The notes below the pieces were generated by a model. The model searched no databases. It was not told the DNA's origin and saw nothing but the letters and a program-made list of their open reading frames with translations. The translations under genes were made by a program, and so were the position numbers. This document shows positions 27,318 through 36,080 of a stretch of 64,000 bases of DNA, piece after piece. Every line of letters begins with the position of its first letter. Positions within the stretch are counted from its first letter, which is position 1. Source of the stretch: Paenibacillus lautus NBRC 15380 (lineage in GTDB: Bacteria; Bacillota; Bacilli; Paenibacillales; Paenibacillaceae); NCBI RefSeq assembly GCF_004000945.1, contig NZ_BIMF01000016.1, forward strand, positions 1 to 64,000, in the 5' to 3' direction.

Positions 27318-28405
27318 GCTTTTCCACCTCTCAGATTCGATACTAGAAGTAAGATGAATGGCAGGACAGCAAATAATAATAAAGCGACATTGCCGATGAT
27401 ATCCCCAAGTTTAAAGAGGTCATTGATATTTTTTGGAACCATGGCAATGATGTAAATAATCGGAATCAAGGCATATGTAAATGGATGAATCTTCTTTTTG
27501 AAGAGCTGCGCCAGCCCTAAAGCAGCCGCATAGTAGGTAATGGTAAAGGTCGTAAATATTTGCATAATCCATATCACAAGCAGCAAAGATTCAAACCGTT
27601 CAAAGATCAAACCGGGGATTTCAAAACTTCGCATAAGCTCAAGTGTAGGCCATGTACTCGTGACCACTCCATCGATAGACAGGGCTCCTAAGACCATGAC
27701 AACGGTGATAACGTAAAAGAGTAAGGGGATGAATACTCCAACTAGAACAACTTTTACGGCTTTGTCCGGCTGTTTCATAAACGCTACAAGGAGCAGCATA
27801 ATTTCAGAACCTAAAAATGCGAGAGCGGTTGTCTTTATTCCTTTTAGCATGGGGCCAATTCCCAATCCTAATACGGGACGGAGATTATCCATCTCAAATA
27901 TGCCTAAGCTCAAAAAGGCAACCAGTAAAAAAATGACGATTGTAATAGGGAATATGATTTCAAACAAACGGGCGATCGTGTTTATTCCGCCTATGATCAG
28001 ATAGAGACCTATCCACATAAAAGGCAGGATGATGGCCCAGGTGGGGGTGCCTTCCAGCAAAAAAAGGCCGGTTACTTCTGCCATGGTTCTGACTTCGTAT
28101 GCAGAAATGGTAAAAAAGTAGCCGATAATAAGTAAACTGAGGAACCCGCCCACCCATTTTCCTACAATTTCTTGGCTGTATTGATAGAAGGTTTTTTCGG
28201 GGAATCGCTGGTTTAATTTCACGATGATTACCCCCACGATCATGGCGATCATCCCGCCCAAAATAACGGTGATCCACACATCCGGCGTTTTCACTTTCTC
28301 CACAGATGTTCGGGGTAGGGTAAGGATCCCGGCAGCAAGAATATAGTTGACGAGGATAACAGCTGCTTGCGAATTCGTAATTTGTTCTTTTGGACTACTA
28401 ATCAT
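27314..28405 (-). CDS. GerAB/ArcD/ProY-family spore germination permease
   Basis: 363 residues, almost entirely membrane helices, ten in the usual model, beginning ITNSQAAVILVNYILAAGIL. The family belongs to the amino acid-polyamine-organocation transporter superfamily and forms the germinant-binding B subunit of GerA-type receptors. AAAGGAAAT lies upstream of its ATG. It follows the A subunit gene by 25 nt and overlaps the C subunit by 4 nt. The germinant cannot be predicted. Confidence 0.93.
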   Translation of the reverse strand: MISSPKEQITNSQAAVILVNYILAAGILTLPRTSVEKVKTPDVWITVILGGMIAMIVGVIIVKLNQRFPEKTFYQYSQEIVGKWVGGFLSLLIIGYFFTISAYEVRTMAEVTGLFLLEGTPTWAIILPFMWIGLYLIIGGINTIARLFEIIFPITIVIFLLVAFLSLGIFEMDNLRPVLGLGIGPMLKGIKTTALAFLGSEIMLLLVAFMKQPDKAVKVVLVGVFIPLLFYVITVVMVLGALSIDGVVTSTWPTLELMRSFEIPGLIFERFESLLLVIWIMQIFTTFTITYYAAALGLAQLFKKKIHPFTYALIPIIYIIAMVPKNINDLFKLGDIIGNVALLLFAVLPFILLLVSNLRGGKA

Positions 28406-28430
28406 GTTGTTTATTTCCTTTCATAGAGAG

Positions 28431-29969
28431 CTATCCTTTGCGGATGGAGTCTTTTCTATGTATCGCCTTCCGACGGCGTTTCATCTTCACGAGTGGCATA
28501 CGAATCATAAAGTCTTTCCAATCACTTACTCGATAAGGAACGACCGGAGTGACAAAGGGAACACCAAAACTCTCCAACCTTACTAAATGGCTGCAAAGGA
28601 AAAGGAAAAACAGAACGACTCCGTATAATCCAAACACAGCAGCGAAAAACATGGCTATAAAACGAAGCATCCGAAACGTAATTCCAGCGCTGTATTGAGG
28701 GATGGCAAAGGAAGAAATGGCGGTTAACGCCACCACGATCACCATAATTGGACTGACAATCCCCGCTTGTACGGCAGCTTCTCCTATGACCAATCCACCG
28801 ACGATACCCATGGCCGGACCAATGGGTTTAGGCAATCGCAGCCCACCCTCCCGCAAAATCTCGATCGCTACTTCCATAATCAGTGCTTCGATTAGTGCGG
28901 GAAACGGCACGCCTTCCCTCGTGCCCATGATAGACAAAGCCAGTTTGGTTGGGATCAATCCCTGGTGAAACGAGACAAACGAAATATACAAGGAGGGTCC
29001 AAAAAGCGAGATAAGGGCCGCGAAATAACGCAATAGGCGGATGAGAAAAGTAGGTAACCAACGATCGTAATAGTCCTCTGGTGAGTGCAGCATCATACTA
29101 AATGAAACCGGAACGATCAATGCGAAAGGTGTCCCATCCAACAAAATCGCAACTCGTCCTTCCATCAAGGCACTGTAAACGCGGTCGGGACGCTCCGTAT
29201 TCTGTACTTGTGTAAAAGGACTGAGGTAATTATCCTCGATTAGCTGCTCTACATAGCCTGATTCCGGTACATCATCCATATTTATTTTTTTGATTCTTGC
29301 TTGGACTTCTTCCACCAAAGCAGGGTCTGCCATGTCTTTGATATAGGCGATGACAAGTTCTTTTTTCGAACGTTGCCCTACTTGAAACTTGATGATGGAT
29401 AAGTTGTAGTTGTCACCATGCTGTCGTAAAAGGGCGGTATTATCACTTAACGATTCCGTGAAACCTACCCGTGGACCTCGAACCAATGGTTCCGCAGACG
29501 GTTCTTCAATACTGCGCGATTTCCCTTTGGTTGTACCGAGAATGAGCGCATTCTGCACACCATCCACTAACAGTGCGGTCGAACCTGTCAATACCTTGGA
29601 AACCAAGTCGTTTACATGAGGTGCTTCTGTTACTTCACTAATGGTAAGAACTTGATTTTTAATAAACTCTTTAGAAATGGCCCCTAGCACAAATGATGGA
29701 TCCTGGTTATTTTTTTCGGAGAAGCTCACCATAAGAGATTTCATAATATGTTTGTCGATGAGTTCTTTATCCGACAGTCCGTCTACGAAAATGATGGCTG
29801 CACAAATGCCTGTGCCTCCTATGTGGAACTCCCTAAAGTGCACATCCGAGTTATGACCGATTTCTTTTCTCACCAGTTCAAGATCCAAGGCGAATTTCCC
29901 CGTAAAATGCTCTAATGAGGGTTGAGCAGAATTCAATGTTTTGTTTTTTTCATTCTCATGTTGTTTCAT
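28431..29969 (-). CDS. GerAA-family spore germination protein
   Basis: 512 residues. A soluble N-terminal ~240 residues (LVRKEIGHNSDVHFREFHIG; LLVDGVQNALILGTTKGKSR) precedes a C-terminal part with about five to six helices (TFLIRLLRYFAALISLFGPS, IGPAMGIVGGLVIGEAAVQA), the standard GerAA architecture. GerAA proteins oligomerise into the ligand-gated ion channel of the germinant receptor. It heads the A-B-C order; a 41-residue membrane peptide gene lies 19 nt upstream. Confidence 0.93.
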   Translation of the reverse strand: MKQHENEKNKTLNSAQPSLEHFTGKFALDLELVRKEIGHNSDVHFREFHIGGTGICAAIIFVDGLSDKELIDKHIMKSLMVSFSEKNNQDPSFVLGAISKEFIKNQVLTISEVTEAPHVNDLVSKVLTGSTALLVDGVQNALILGTTKGKSRSIEEPSAEPLVRGPRVGFTESLSDNTALLRQHGDNYNLSIIKFQVGQRSKKELVIAYIKDMADPALVEEVQARIKKINMDDVPESGYVEQLIEDNYLSPFTQVQNTERPDRVYSALMEGRVAILLDGTPFALIVPVSFSMMLHSPEDYYDRWLPTFLIRLLRYFAALISLFGPSLYISFVSFHQGLIPTKLALSIMGTREGVPFPALIEALIMEVAIEILREGGLRLPKPIGPAMGIVGGLVIGEAAVQAGIVSPIMVIVVALTAISSFAIPQYSAGITFRMLRFIAMFFAAVFGLYGVVLFFLFLCSHLVRLESFGVPFVTPVVPYRVSDWKDFMIRMPLVKMKRRRKAIHRKDSIRKG

Positions 29970-29988
29970 TGTTAATACCCGCCATTCC

Positions 29989-30114
29989 TCAGTCTTCCTT
30001 TGAGTTATGAATCCATTTAAAAAGCTTTGAGATCATATACGGAATCATAAATGCGATGAAACCCTGCATAAAAACCTTCCAATCCGGAAGGTAGGAAAGC
30101 ACCATGTTCCACAT
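29989..30114 (-). CDS. 41-residue membrane peptide at the head of the ger operon
   Basis: ATG at 30114 follows AGGGGG by a good spacer; the product begins MWNMVLSYLPDWKVFMQGFI and ends KLFKWIHNSKED. One hydrophobic segment (VFMQGFIAFMIPYMISKLF) with a basic, hydrophilic C-terminus suggests a single-pass membrane peptide. It ends 19 nt before GerAA and reads in the same direction, so it is probably cotranscribed. Some GerA-type operons encode a small extra D subunit with two helices; this is shorter, so any equivalence is inference. Confidence 0.6.
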   Translation of the reverse strand: MWNMVLSYLPDWKVFMQGFIAFMIPYMISKLFKWIHNSKED

Positions 30115-30335
30115 GTTAATCCCCCTGTTAAGCCAGCATTAGCGTCGTATAAGCATAAGCCCCTATCTTTCCCATTATTATCTAAGCAACAACCGTTTAA
30201 ACTTAAACCTCGGGGATGCGGGAGTACGTTGACCTTGGAAAGTTTCGCTTGGTCAAAGTCGCAGGATACGAGGGAGGGAAATAATGTTAAAATAACATCA
30301 AGCGGGTAGCTTAATGTACGTTAGGAGGTTCCAAG

Positions 30336-31418
30336 ATGAAGACATTGTCAGTAGGAATCATAGGGACCGGATTTGGCGGTTCTGTTCATGCTCCCATTCT
30401 TCGGATGCACCCGGGGATGGAGGTGAAATCCATTGCCAGTGTCCATCGACAACGCACGGAGGACCGCTCGTGGAATGGAATTCCGTATTACAGGAATTGG
30501 TGTGAGATGCTGGAGAATGAGCAGTTGGATCTGGTATCGATCGTATCGGCACCGGTCCATCATTATGAAATGACAATGCTCGCCTTGCAATCCGGCCACC
30601 ATGTCCTGACGGAGAAGCCTCTGGGCATGAATACGGAGCAAACGTTACAAATGCTGAGAGAGTCGGAACGGGTGGATCGACAAGGTTTCGTTAATTTTCA
30701 ATGGAGATGGACGCCGATTCGGCAACGAATAAAGCACATGCTGCAAGGTAAAGAGCTGGGAGACATTCAGCATATCAAATATACAGGGAGCTTCCCCGGG
30801 TACTCCCTAATGGCTAATTCTTACCGGGGATGGGAAGCGCGCCGTGAGGAAGGCGGTGGGTTCCTGTTTGCGATCGGTTCGCATATGGTAGATTCACTCT
30901 TATGGTGGATGGACGAAGAGATTACGGAAGTGTACGGCGACCTGAGAATCCAGATCCCGGCCTATAAGGGAGATGAAGGGCTTGAGCTTAGGGATGCGGA
31001 AGATGCTTTTAGTTTTTCGGGGCGTTTTAAGGGCGGAGCCTCTCTCCTTGCGGATGTATTTTTTCCGGGAATCCGTGGCATGGGTTGGACGTTGGAGATT
31101 TACGGGACCAAGGGAACACTGATCATGCGAGATGACCGTTCTCTCGAATGCAGTTTTGGCGGGGCGTTTGAGTCTGTCGATATTGAGACGTTCCAACCAC
31201 CTACTGATCTGGAGGCTCCGGCAGTGCACTATTATAACGGCTTCTATCAGATGATAGATGGGATCTACCACAGTATAACTGCAAACCAATCAACGTTAAA
31301 TATGCCGTATTTCGTGGATGGCCACAGGGTACAAGCTGTTCTGGATGCGATTTGTCTGTCGTCCGAGACGCACAGCCGAGTCAGCGTTAATTATGGATCC
31401 ATGATTCGGAATGGCTAA
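30336..31418 (+). CDS. Gfo/Idh/MocA-family NAD(P)-dependent oxidoreductase
   Basis: 360 residues; TTAGGAGG precedes the ATG. SVGIIGTGFGGSVHAPILRM at the N-terminus is the Rossmann loop, HVLTEKPLGMN carries the conserved EKP motif that contacts the nicotinamide and substrate, and the C-terminal domain (GGGFLFAIGSHMVDSLLWW) has the catalytic His segment. It overlaps the next gene's region (TAATG) and pairs with a TIM-barrel epimerase-like protein, a frequent partnership in sugar or inositol oxidation. The substrate is unknown. Confidence 0.9.
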   Translation: MKTLSVGIIGTGFGGSVHAPILRMHPGMEVKSIASVHRQRTEDRSWNGIPYYRNWCEMLENEQLDLVSIVSAPVHHYEMTMLALQSGHHVLTEKPLGMNTEQTLQMLRESERVDRQGFVNFQWRWTPIRQRIKHMLQGKELGDIQHIKYTGSFPGYSLMANSYRGWEARREEGGGFLFAIGSHMVDSLLWWMDEEITEVYGDLRIQIPAYKGDEGLELRDAEDAFSFSGRFKGGASLLADVFFPGIRGMGWTLEIYGTKGTLIMRDDRSLECSFGGAFESVDIETFQPPTDLEAPAVHYYNGFYQMIDGIYHSITANQSTLNMPYFVDGHRVQAVLDAICLSSETHSRVSVNYGSMIRNG

Positions 31419-31447
31419 TGGAAATGGTCAAAGGAGGCGGCAGAGGC

Positions 31448-32359
31448 ATGATTCCGAGGCGTTTACAGATAGGCATGTGGGATCAGTTTACGGAAGAGCG
31501 ATGGGAACGGCTTGCGGACAAACATATCAGCGGGATGGAAATATGCAGTTTTCCGAATCGGGAGGCGTTGGTTGAGGTTAGCGATTTTTGCCGTAACCAG
31601 CGGATCGCGTTCGGTGTTCATGCCCCGATTCTTCGTGAAGGGGGATATCGGTTGCCTCAAGTCAATGCACCCGAACCCGAGATTTTTCGGGAAGCACTTG
31701 AACAAATCACGGCCGAGGTTCAGTTAGCCTCCAGTATGGGGGCAGATTATATGCTGTTTCATTATCCATTTTATCCGGTCTTTCAGGAGCCCTTCGCACC
31801 GTACCCGAGACTTCCCGATCCCGAACATCGTTATAGTTACAACCAACTAAGCAAACCAAAATTCCGGGAAATGTCCAAGCGGTTATTTGAGTTCCTCTGT
31901 GAGCTGCAGGTTCGCTACGGGCAGCGCATTGTGCTGGAGCATGATTTTTTTGGTGATTACGAGGATGTGTTTGTGGATAGCTTTCACGCTTATCCTGAAA
32001 TCGGGTTTGTGCTGGATACGGCCAGGCTTGATATTGCCCGCAGGGCCTTTCACGGATTTGACCCGTATTATTTTCTTGATCGGATGGCATCTCAGGTATA
32101 TTCGGTCCATTACAGTAACGTATTTTATGATGAGGACAAGTTTACGCATCATCTGCCTGTACTGCCGGAGCATGATCATGATGTGAATCATGGAGATGCC
32201 TACGCCTATTTGCGGTATCTTGCAGATCGCAATTCACGGTTTCATGTGACGTTTGAACATAACGCGAGCCTGATCACTCGGCAGCAATTGCAGCAGATCT
32301 ACGACCGGACGGCATTCATGCTTCAAGAGCAGGGAGGGCACGTACTAATTCGGCCGTAA
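31448..32359 (+). CDS. TIM-barrel sugar phosphate isomerase/epimerase-like protein
   Basis: About 303 residues from the ATG at 31448, which has AGGAGG 10 nt upstream; an ATG at 31418 touching the previous stop is a weaker alternative. The fold signature of the AP-endonuclease-2/xylose-isomerase-like barrel is visible: FGVHAPIL (strand 2), GADYMLFHYPF (strand 3), RIVLEHDFFGDY (metal-binding Glu), GFVLDTARLD (Asp) and VHYSN and HGDAYAYL near the end. Such enzymes act on keto or inosose sugars, and here it follows an oxidoreductase directly. Confidence 0.82.
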   Translation: MIPRRLQIGMWDQFTEERWERLADKHISGMEICSFPNREALVEVSDFCRNQRIAFGVHAPILREGGYRLPQVNAPEPEIFREALEQITAEVQLASSMGADYMLFHYPFYPVFQEPFAPYPRLPDPEHRYSYNQLSKPKFREMSKRLFEFLCELQVRYGQRIVLEHDFFGDYEDVFVDSFHAYPEIGFVLDTARLDIARRAFHGFDPYYFLDRMASQVYSVHYSNVFYDEDKFTHHLPVLPEHDHDVNHGDAYAYLRYLADRNSRFHVTFEHNASLITRQQLQQIYDRTAFMLQEQGGHVLIRP

Positions 32360-32455
32360 ACGCGATAGACATATAGGGAGACACAGACTGCAGATTCAAT
32401 CGGTGACATGATATGGTACGACTTAGCCTGCACCTCAGGTGGGGAGGAACCCTCT

Positions 32456-33247
32456 ATGATACAGAGCTTGATTGTTGTGTTTGTACTGACAATGATTATT
32501 CATACGGCGGAAACCTTGTCATACTCCGCAAGATATGCGGGGGTGAAGCTAAACAAGATTGCTGTTGCATTATCGTTGACGGGGATCATTGTGCTGGTTT
32601 CCCGAACGTCCAACCTGGTTCAAGCTCCGCTGACGGGCAAATTCGTGGATTATGCAAAAGTGGATCCTTCGTTTGACGTGCTCTCCTATTTCAGGGCGAT
32701 ATTGCTGGCCGCATCCATCGGAACGATTGTGGCGATCGCATTGTTTCCTACCTTCGTCAATCTGTTCAGCCGAATTATCAGTAAACTGGAGGTCGCCGGA
32801 TCCATTCCGAAGCTTGTGTCGAGCGTGACCATCGGGCAGCTCAAGAACACACGGCATTACATAAGAAAGCCGAATCTGAAGTGGAGCCAGTTTCGTTACT
32901 TAGGAGTTCCTAAACGGTTTATTTTGCTGAATATCGTGGTTACGGCTTTTTACACGGTGGGTGTCCTGGCATCCCTGTATGCCGCACATCTCGTTCCCCA
33001 GTACAGCACCATGGCCTCCCAAGCGTCCGGACTGATCAACGGGATTGCAACAATTATCTTAACGATATTTATCGATCCCCAGCTTGGTTTGATTACGGAC
33101 AAAGCCACCCGCAATGAAGAAGCGAGGGACCAGCTTGGCAAAGTATATACGATGCTGATGGTTTCAAGGTTTTTTGGGACCATGCTGGCACAGCTCGTGA
33201 TCATTCCGGCCGCTTATGTGATCAGCGAGATTGTGAAGTGGATATAA
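32456..33247 (+). CDS. amj: Lipid II flippase Amj family protein
   Basis: 263 residues from the ATG at 32456, with GGGGAGGA 7 nt upstream. LIVVFVLTMIIHTAETLSYS and VALSLTGIIVLVSRTSNLVQ APL-type sequence are diagnostic of the DUF2837/Amj (YdaH) family. About six membrane helices. In B. subtilis Amj is the alternative lipid II flippase, induced by envelope stress when MurJ is missing. Nothing here shows the regulation. A two-helix small protein follows by 48 nt. Confidence 0.85.
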   Translation: MIQSLIVVFVLTMIIHTAETLSYSARYAGVKLNKIAVALSLTGIIVLVSRTSNLVQAPLTGKFVDYAKVDPSFDVLSYFRAILLAASIGTIVAIALFPTFVNLFSRIISKLEVAGSIPKLVSSVTIGQLKNTRHYIRKPNLKWSQFRYLGVPKRFILLNIVVTAFYTVGVLASLYAAHLVPQYSTMASQASGLINGIATIILTIFIDPQLGLITDKATRNEEARDQLGKVYTMLMVSRFFGTMLAQLVIIPAAYVISEIVKWI

Positions 33248-33295
33248 GGACAGTGGTTGTGGTTAGAAAGTCAGAAGGAGAGAGGAAGAATCATA

Positions 33296-33589
33296 ATGAC
33301 ACGTAAACGTGTAGTGATGGAATCCGTGCTGTTTGCTGCAGCGATATATATAGGCTATTTTGTATTTATGATGCTGCAAGGGATGGTGCTAACACAAAGA
33401 CATGTGCGGGATCTGGATTTGACAAGGCAATATGAACAGGCGGAATCTCTCCAGGCTCAGGTAGCTTTTGGAGTGATCGAGCGGAATAGCGAATGGTTTA
33501 CCGTGGCTGCAATGGGAGGCTTTATTTTATTAGGCAGCTTGTATGGAAGTGTTAGATGGATGTTGGCAAAACGAAGACGTCAATCCTAA
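33296..33589 (+). CDS. Small two-helix membrane protein of unknown function
   Basis: 97 residues; the ATG at 33296 follows AGAGGAAGA. Two hydrophobic helices (SVLFAAAIYIGYFVFMMLQG and FTVAAMGGFILLGSLYGSVR) flank a ~35-residue charged loop containing RHVRDLDLTRQYEQAESLQA, with a strongly basic C-terminus (AKRRRQS). I do not recognise the family. The short distance to amj suggests a shared transcript. Confidence 0.65.
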   Translation: MTRKRVVMESVLFAAAIYIGYFVFMMLQGMVLTQRHVRDLDLTRQYEQAESLQAQVAFGVIERNSEWFTVAAMGGFILLGSLYGSVRWMLAKRRRQS

Positions 33590-33613
33590 CATTGGATTTT
33601 CTAGAGAGCATTA

Positions 33614-33658
33614 AACCCTGTCATGGATTCCTGTCCAAAGCCAGGGTTATTTGTCTTT
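33614..33658 (+). terminator. Possible weak terminator after the small membrane protein
   Basis: AACCCTG and CAGGGTT form a 7-bp stem with a ~20-nt loop, followed by ATTTGTCTTT. Weak by itself but in the expected place. Confidence 0.4.
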
Positions 33659-33747
33659 AAATTGATAGTCGATATTGGATCAAAAACCTTACCTCATCTT
33701 TGAAGGTAATCCATACTCGACGGTGTGGAAAATAAGGAGAAACGAAG

Positions 33748-33768
33748 ATAATTGGGTCACCCAATTAT
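33748..33768. promoter_or_regulatory. Distal GntR operator (perfect palindrome)
   Basis: Core TTGGGTCACCCAA extended by ATAA/TTAT arms; every base pairs with its symmetric partner. Its centre lies exactly 126 bp upstream of the centre of the second operator. Inferred site for the GntR-family regulator encoded at 33929. Confidence 0.7.
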
Positions 33769-33814
33769 CCGATACATATCGTAAATTAGGTACTAAATAC
33801 CTTTAAAACGACAG

Positions 33815-33828
33815 TGTAAGCGCTATTT
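33815..33828 (+). promoter_or_regulatory. Candidate cre box
   Basis: TGTAAGCGCTATTT matches the cre consensus TGWAANCGNTNWCA except for the final CA. It sits 6 nt upstream of the -35 box of the regulator promoter, a position where CcpA can act. Confidence 0.4.
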
Positions 33829-33834
33829 TTATGC

Positions 33835-33863
33835 TTGACAGCCTATTCAGATGCGTTTATGCT
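33835..33863 (+). promoter_or_regulatory. SigA-type promoter of the GntR gene
   Basis: TTGACA, 17-nt spacer, TATGCT. The proximal operator begins 10 nt after the -10 box, over the expected transcription start, so a bound repressor would block initiation. Confidence 0.7.
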
Positions 33864-33873
33864 AAACGTGCGG

Positions 33874-33894
33874 TTAATTGGATCACCCAATTAT
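33874..33894. promoter_or_regulatory. Proximal GntR operator
   Basis: Core TTGGATCACCCAA with TTAA/TTAT arms, a near-perfect copy of the site at 33748. It lies at the transcription start of the regulator gene, indicating autoregulation. Confidence 0.7.
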
Positions 33895-33928
33895 TGTTTG
33901 CGCAAGTAGGGATAGAGAGGGTAGTCAT

Positions 33929-34627
33929 ATGACCATTAAGAAGATTAAATATCATCGGGTGTACGAGGATGTTATCGAACAGATCAAGAATCTGATTCTG
34001 GAAGGGAATCTGGCTCCGGGTGACGTACTTCCGACGGAACGAGAGCTGGCCCAATCGTTTGGCATTAGCCGCGGGACATTGCGGGAAGCCTTTCGTATTC
34101 TGGAGCGCGAGGGATTGATTGAAGCCAGACCGGGCGGCGGACGTTTCCTGAGCAAAGCACTGGATGTAGCCGAGGATCGAAGCCGCATTCTGGACAATAT
34201 TGAACGCGCTACCATTATAGAATTGCTGGAGGCGCGGGAATTGTTCGAGACGGGAATCGTGGAGCTGGCGGCGAAGCGGGCAACCGATGAGGATATTGCC
34301 GAGATTGTGGCTGCATTTGAAGCATGGGGACAGATCGATCAGAATGCGGAGGATCGTTCGAAGCCGGATCAGGCGTTTCACCTGTCGATCGCCAAAGCCA
34401 CGCATAACGTGGTCCTCGTCAACATGATTGAATTGCACATGGATTTGCTTCAGCGGACGCTGAGCAAAACCGCCCAGATTCCGGGTCGCAAGAGCGAGGT
34501 CTACGAAGAGCATTTACTTATTTTGCAAGCCATTAAGGAACGCGATCCGGTAAAAGCGAAGCTGGCTTTGCTGAACCATCTCAGCCGGGTTAAAGAAAAC
34601 ATACAGAAAAACTACATTCATGTATAA
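33929..34627 (+). CDS. GntR/FadR-family transcriptional regulator (FCD domain)
   Basis: 232 residues from the ATG at 33929 (AGAGAGGG upstream). The winged helix is VYEDVIEQIKNLILEGNLAP through GDVLPTERELAQSFGISRGT and LREAFRILEREGLIEARPGG. The C-terminal all-helical FCD domain (ELLEARELFETGIVELAAKR; DQAFHLSIAKATHNVVLVNM) normally binds a metal plus an organic acid or sugar acid ligand. It is followed by the AtuA-like catabolic operon. Matching palindromes precede both this gene and the operon, so it probably represses both until the substrate or a product appears. Confidence 0.92.
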   Translation: MTIKKIKYHRVYEDVIEQIKNLILEGNLAPGDVLPTERELAQSFGISRGTLREAFRILEREGLIEARPGGGRFLSKALDVAEDRSRILDNIERATIIELLEARELFETGIVELAAKRATDEDIAEIVAAFEAWGQIDQNAEDRSKPDQAFHLSIAKATHNVVLVNMIELHMDLLQRTLSKTAQIPGRKSEVYEEHLLILQAIKERDPVKAKLALLNHLSRVKENIQKNYIHV

Positions 34628-34652
34628 GAGGGGAGAAACGTACCCCTTTTAG
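34626..34652 (+). terminator. Possible terminator between gntR and the catabolic operon
   Basis: AAGAGGGG and CCCCTTTT pair with a 9-nt loop, ending in TTTTAG. Short and weak; it may give partial read-through. Confidence 0.4.
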
Positions 34653-34656
34653 CACA

Positions 34657-34673
34657 AATTGGATAATCCAATT
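34657..34673. promoter_or_regulatory. Third GntR operator, before the AtuA-like gene
   Basis: AATTGGAT-A-ATCCAATT, a perfect palindrome of the same family as the sites at 33748 and 33874; an extra ATCCAAT half-site overlaps at 34674-34680. It lies about 45 nt upstream of the first structural gene. Confidence 0.65.
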
Positions 34674-34717
34674 ATCCAATGGTCATGGGTGAATATGTTG
34701 GTAAAGAGGGACTGCTG

Positions 34718-36067
34718 ATGAATACAGACATTCGAATACTATCACCCTGCGGCATGCTGGGATATGGCTTTCCTGAACAATCCTTTATAAACGGACTGGA
34801 GTTCGAGTTGCACGGCATCGTTGTTGATGCGGGCTCAACGGATGGGGGACCCCATAAGCTGGGCGCCGGCGTATCGATCGTCAGCAAGCGGGCGGTTAAG
34901 AAAGACCTGGACATTATGCTCACGAACGGTTTGCCTCGAAAAATTCCGATCATCATTGGCTCGGCTGGCGGTTCGGGCGCACGGACCCATGTGAATTGGA
35001 CGCTAGAGATTATTGATGAAATTTTGGATGAACGGGGCCTTCAGGCCAAGGTATCCGTCATATGGGCCGACTTTACGCAGGAGGAAATCCATCAGGCGAG
35101 GGAAGAAGGGCGGATTAAGGCACTAAGTCCGAATATTCCGCCACTCACCAGTGAGTTGATCGATTCCACCAACAGCATCGTTGCCCAGATGGGACACGAG
35201 CCAATTGTGGAAGCGCTTCAACAAGGCGTGGACATCATCGTTTGCGGCCGGGCTTATGATCCTTCGCCTTTCGCGGCGATCGGGATCTATCACGGCAAGG
35301 ACCCGGGGCTATCCTATCATCTCGGCAAAATATTGGAATGCGGCGCATTGTGCGCGGAACCTGGAACAACCAAGGACAGCATTCTTGGCACGATCAGCGA
35401 CGATTCGTTTACCGTTCAGTCGCTCAACCCGAACCGGACGTGCAGCCCGACCAGCGTTGCGGCACATACCTTTTATGAGAAGGAACATCCTTATATTCTG
35501 CATGGTCCCGGATTTACGCTTGATTTGGAGAATTGCCGCTTCGAGGAAGAGGAGGAAGGTGTCGTTCGTGTAACCGGCAGCCGGCTCCTTCCTGCGGAGA
35601 AATATTTCATCAAGCTGGAAGGCGCTAGACGGGTCGCTTATCGGACCTTCGTGGTGGCGGGGATCCGGGATCCGATCCTGATCGGGAAGCTGGAAGAGGT
35701 TGAGGAATATGTTCGCAGCCAGGCACGGGAATATTACCGGGAAATTCCGGAAACGGATTATCAGATTCAATTTTACAACTACGGCAAGAATGGCGTTCTC
35801 GGAAGCAAAGAGTCGGAGTCGTTCGCCGGACACGAGGTCGGCGTCATGTTCGAAGTGGTGGCCAAGACGCAGGAATTGGCGAACAGCATCTGCGCCACGG
35901 TGCGTTCCACCTTCCTGCATTATGGCTACGAAGGCCGCAAATCAACGGCAGGCAATCTGGCTTTTCCATTCGCGCCAAGCGATATCGAGTTCGGTCCTGT
36001 CTATGAATTCTCCGTCTACCACCTGATGGAAATGAAAAATAATGCTTTTCGGATAGAGCATCGATAA
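34718..36067 (+). CDS. AtuA-like (acyclic terpene utilisation, DUF1446) protein
   Basis: 449 residues from the ATG at 34718, with AAAGAGGG 7 nt upstream. ILSPCGMLGYGFPEQSF, IVVDAGSTDGGPHKLGAG, IIIGSAGGSGARTHVNW and DIIVCGRAYDPSPFAAIG are signatures of the AtuA N-terminal domain family. AtuA proteins are known from terpene and related catabolic operons, usually with CoA ligases or carboxylases, but their reaction is not established. Here there are no CoA enzymes; instead it heads an operon with a sugar importer, ADP-ribosylglycohydrolases and ribokinase. Its DUF4387 partner follows at 13 nt. Confidence 0.85.
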   Translation: MNTDIRILSPCGMLGYGFPEQSFINGLEFELHGIVVDAGSTDGGPHKLGAGVSIVSKRAVKKDLDIMLTNGLPRKIPIIIGSAGGSGARTHVNWTLEIIDEILDERGLQAKVSVIWADFTQEEIHQAREEGRIKALSPNIPPLTSELIDSTNSIVAQMGHEPIVEALQQGVDIIVCGRAYDPSPFAAIGIYHGKDPGLSYHLGKILECGALCAEPGTTKDSILGTISDDSFTVQSLNPNRTCSPTSVAAHTFYEKEHPYILHGPGFTLDLENCRFEEEEEGVVRVTGSRLLPAEKYFIKLEGARRVAYRTFVVAGIRDPILIGKLEEVEEYVRSQAREYYREIPETDYQIQFYNYGKNGVLGSKESESFAGHEVGVMFEVVAKTQELANSICATVRSTFLHYGYEGRKSTAGNLAFPFAPSDIEFGPVYEFSVYHLMEMKNNAFRIEHR

Positions 36068-36080
36068 GGAGGATCAAACC

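Noticed and set aside
34679..34717. Upstream in-frame start for the AtuA-like protein
   Set aside because: It would begin next to the operator without a ribosome site; the ATG at 34718 has AAAGAGGG at the right distance.
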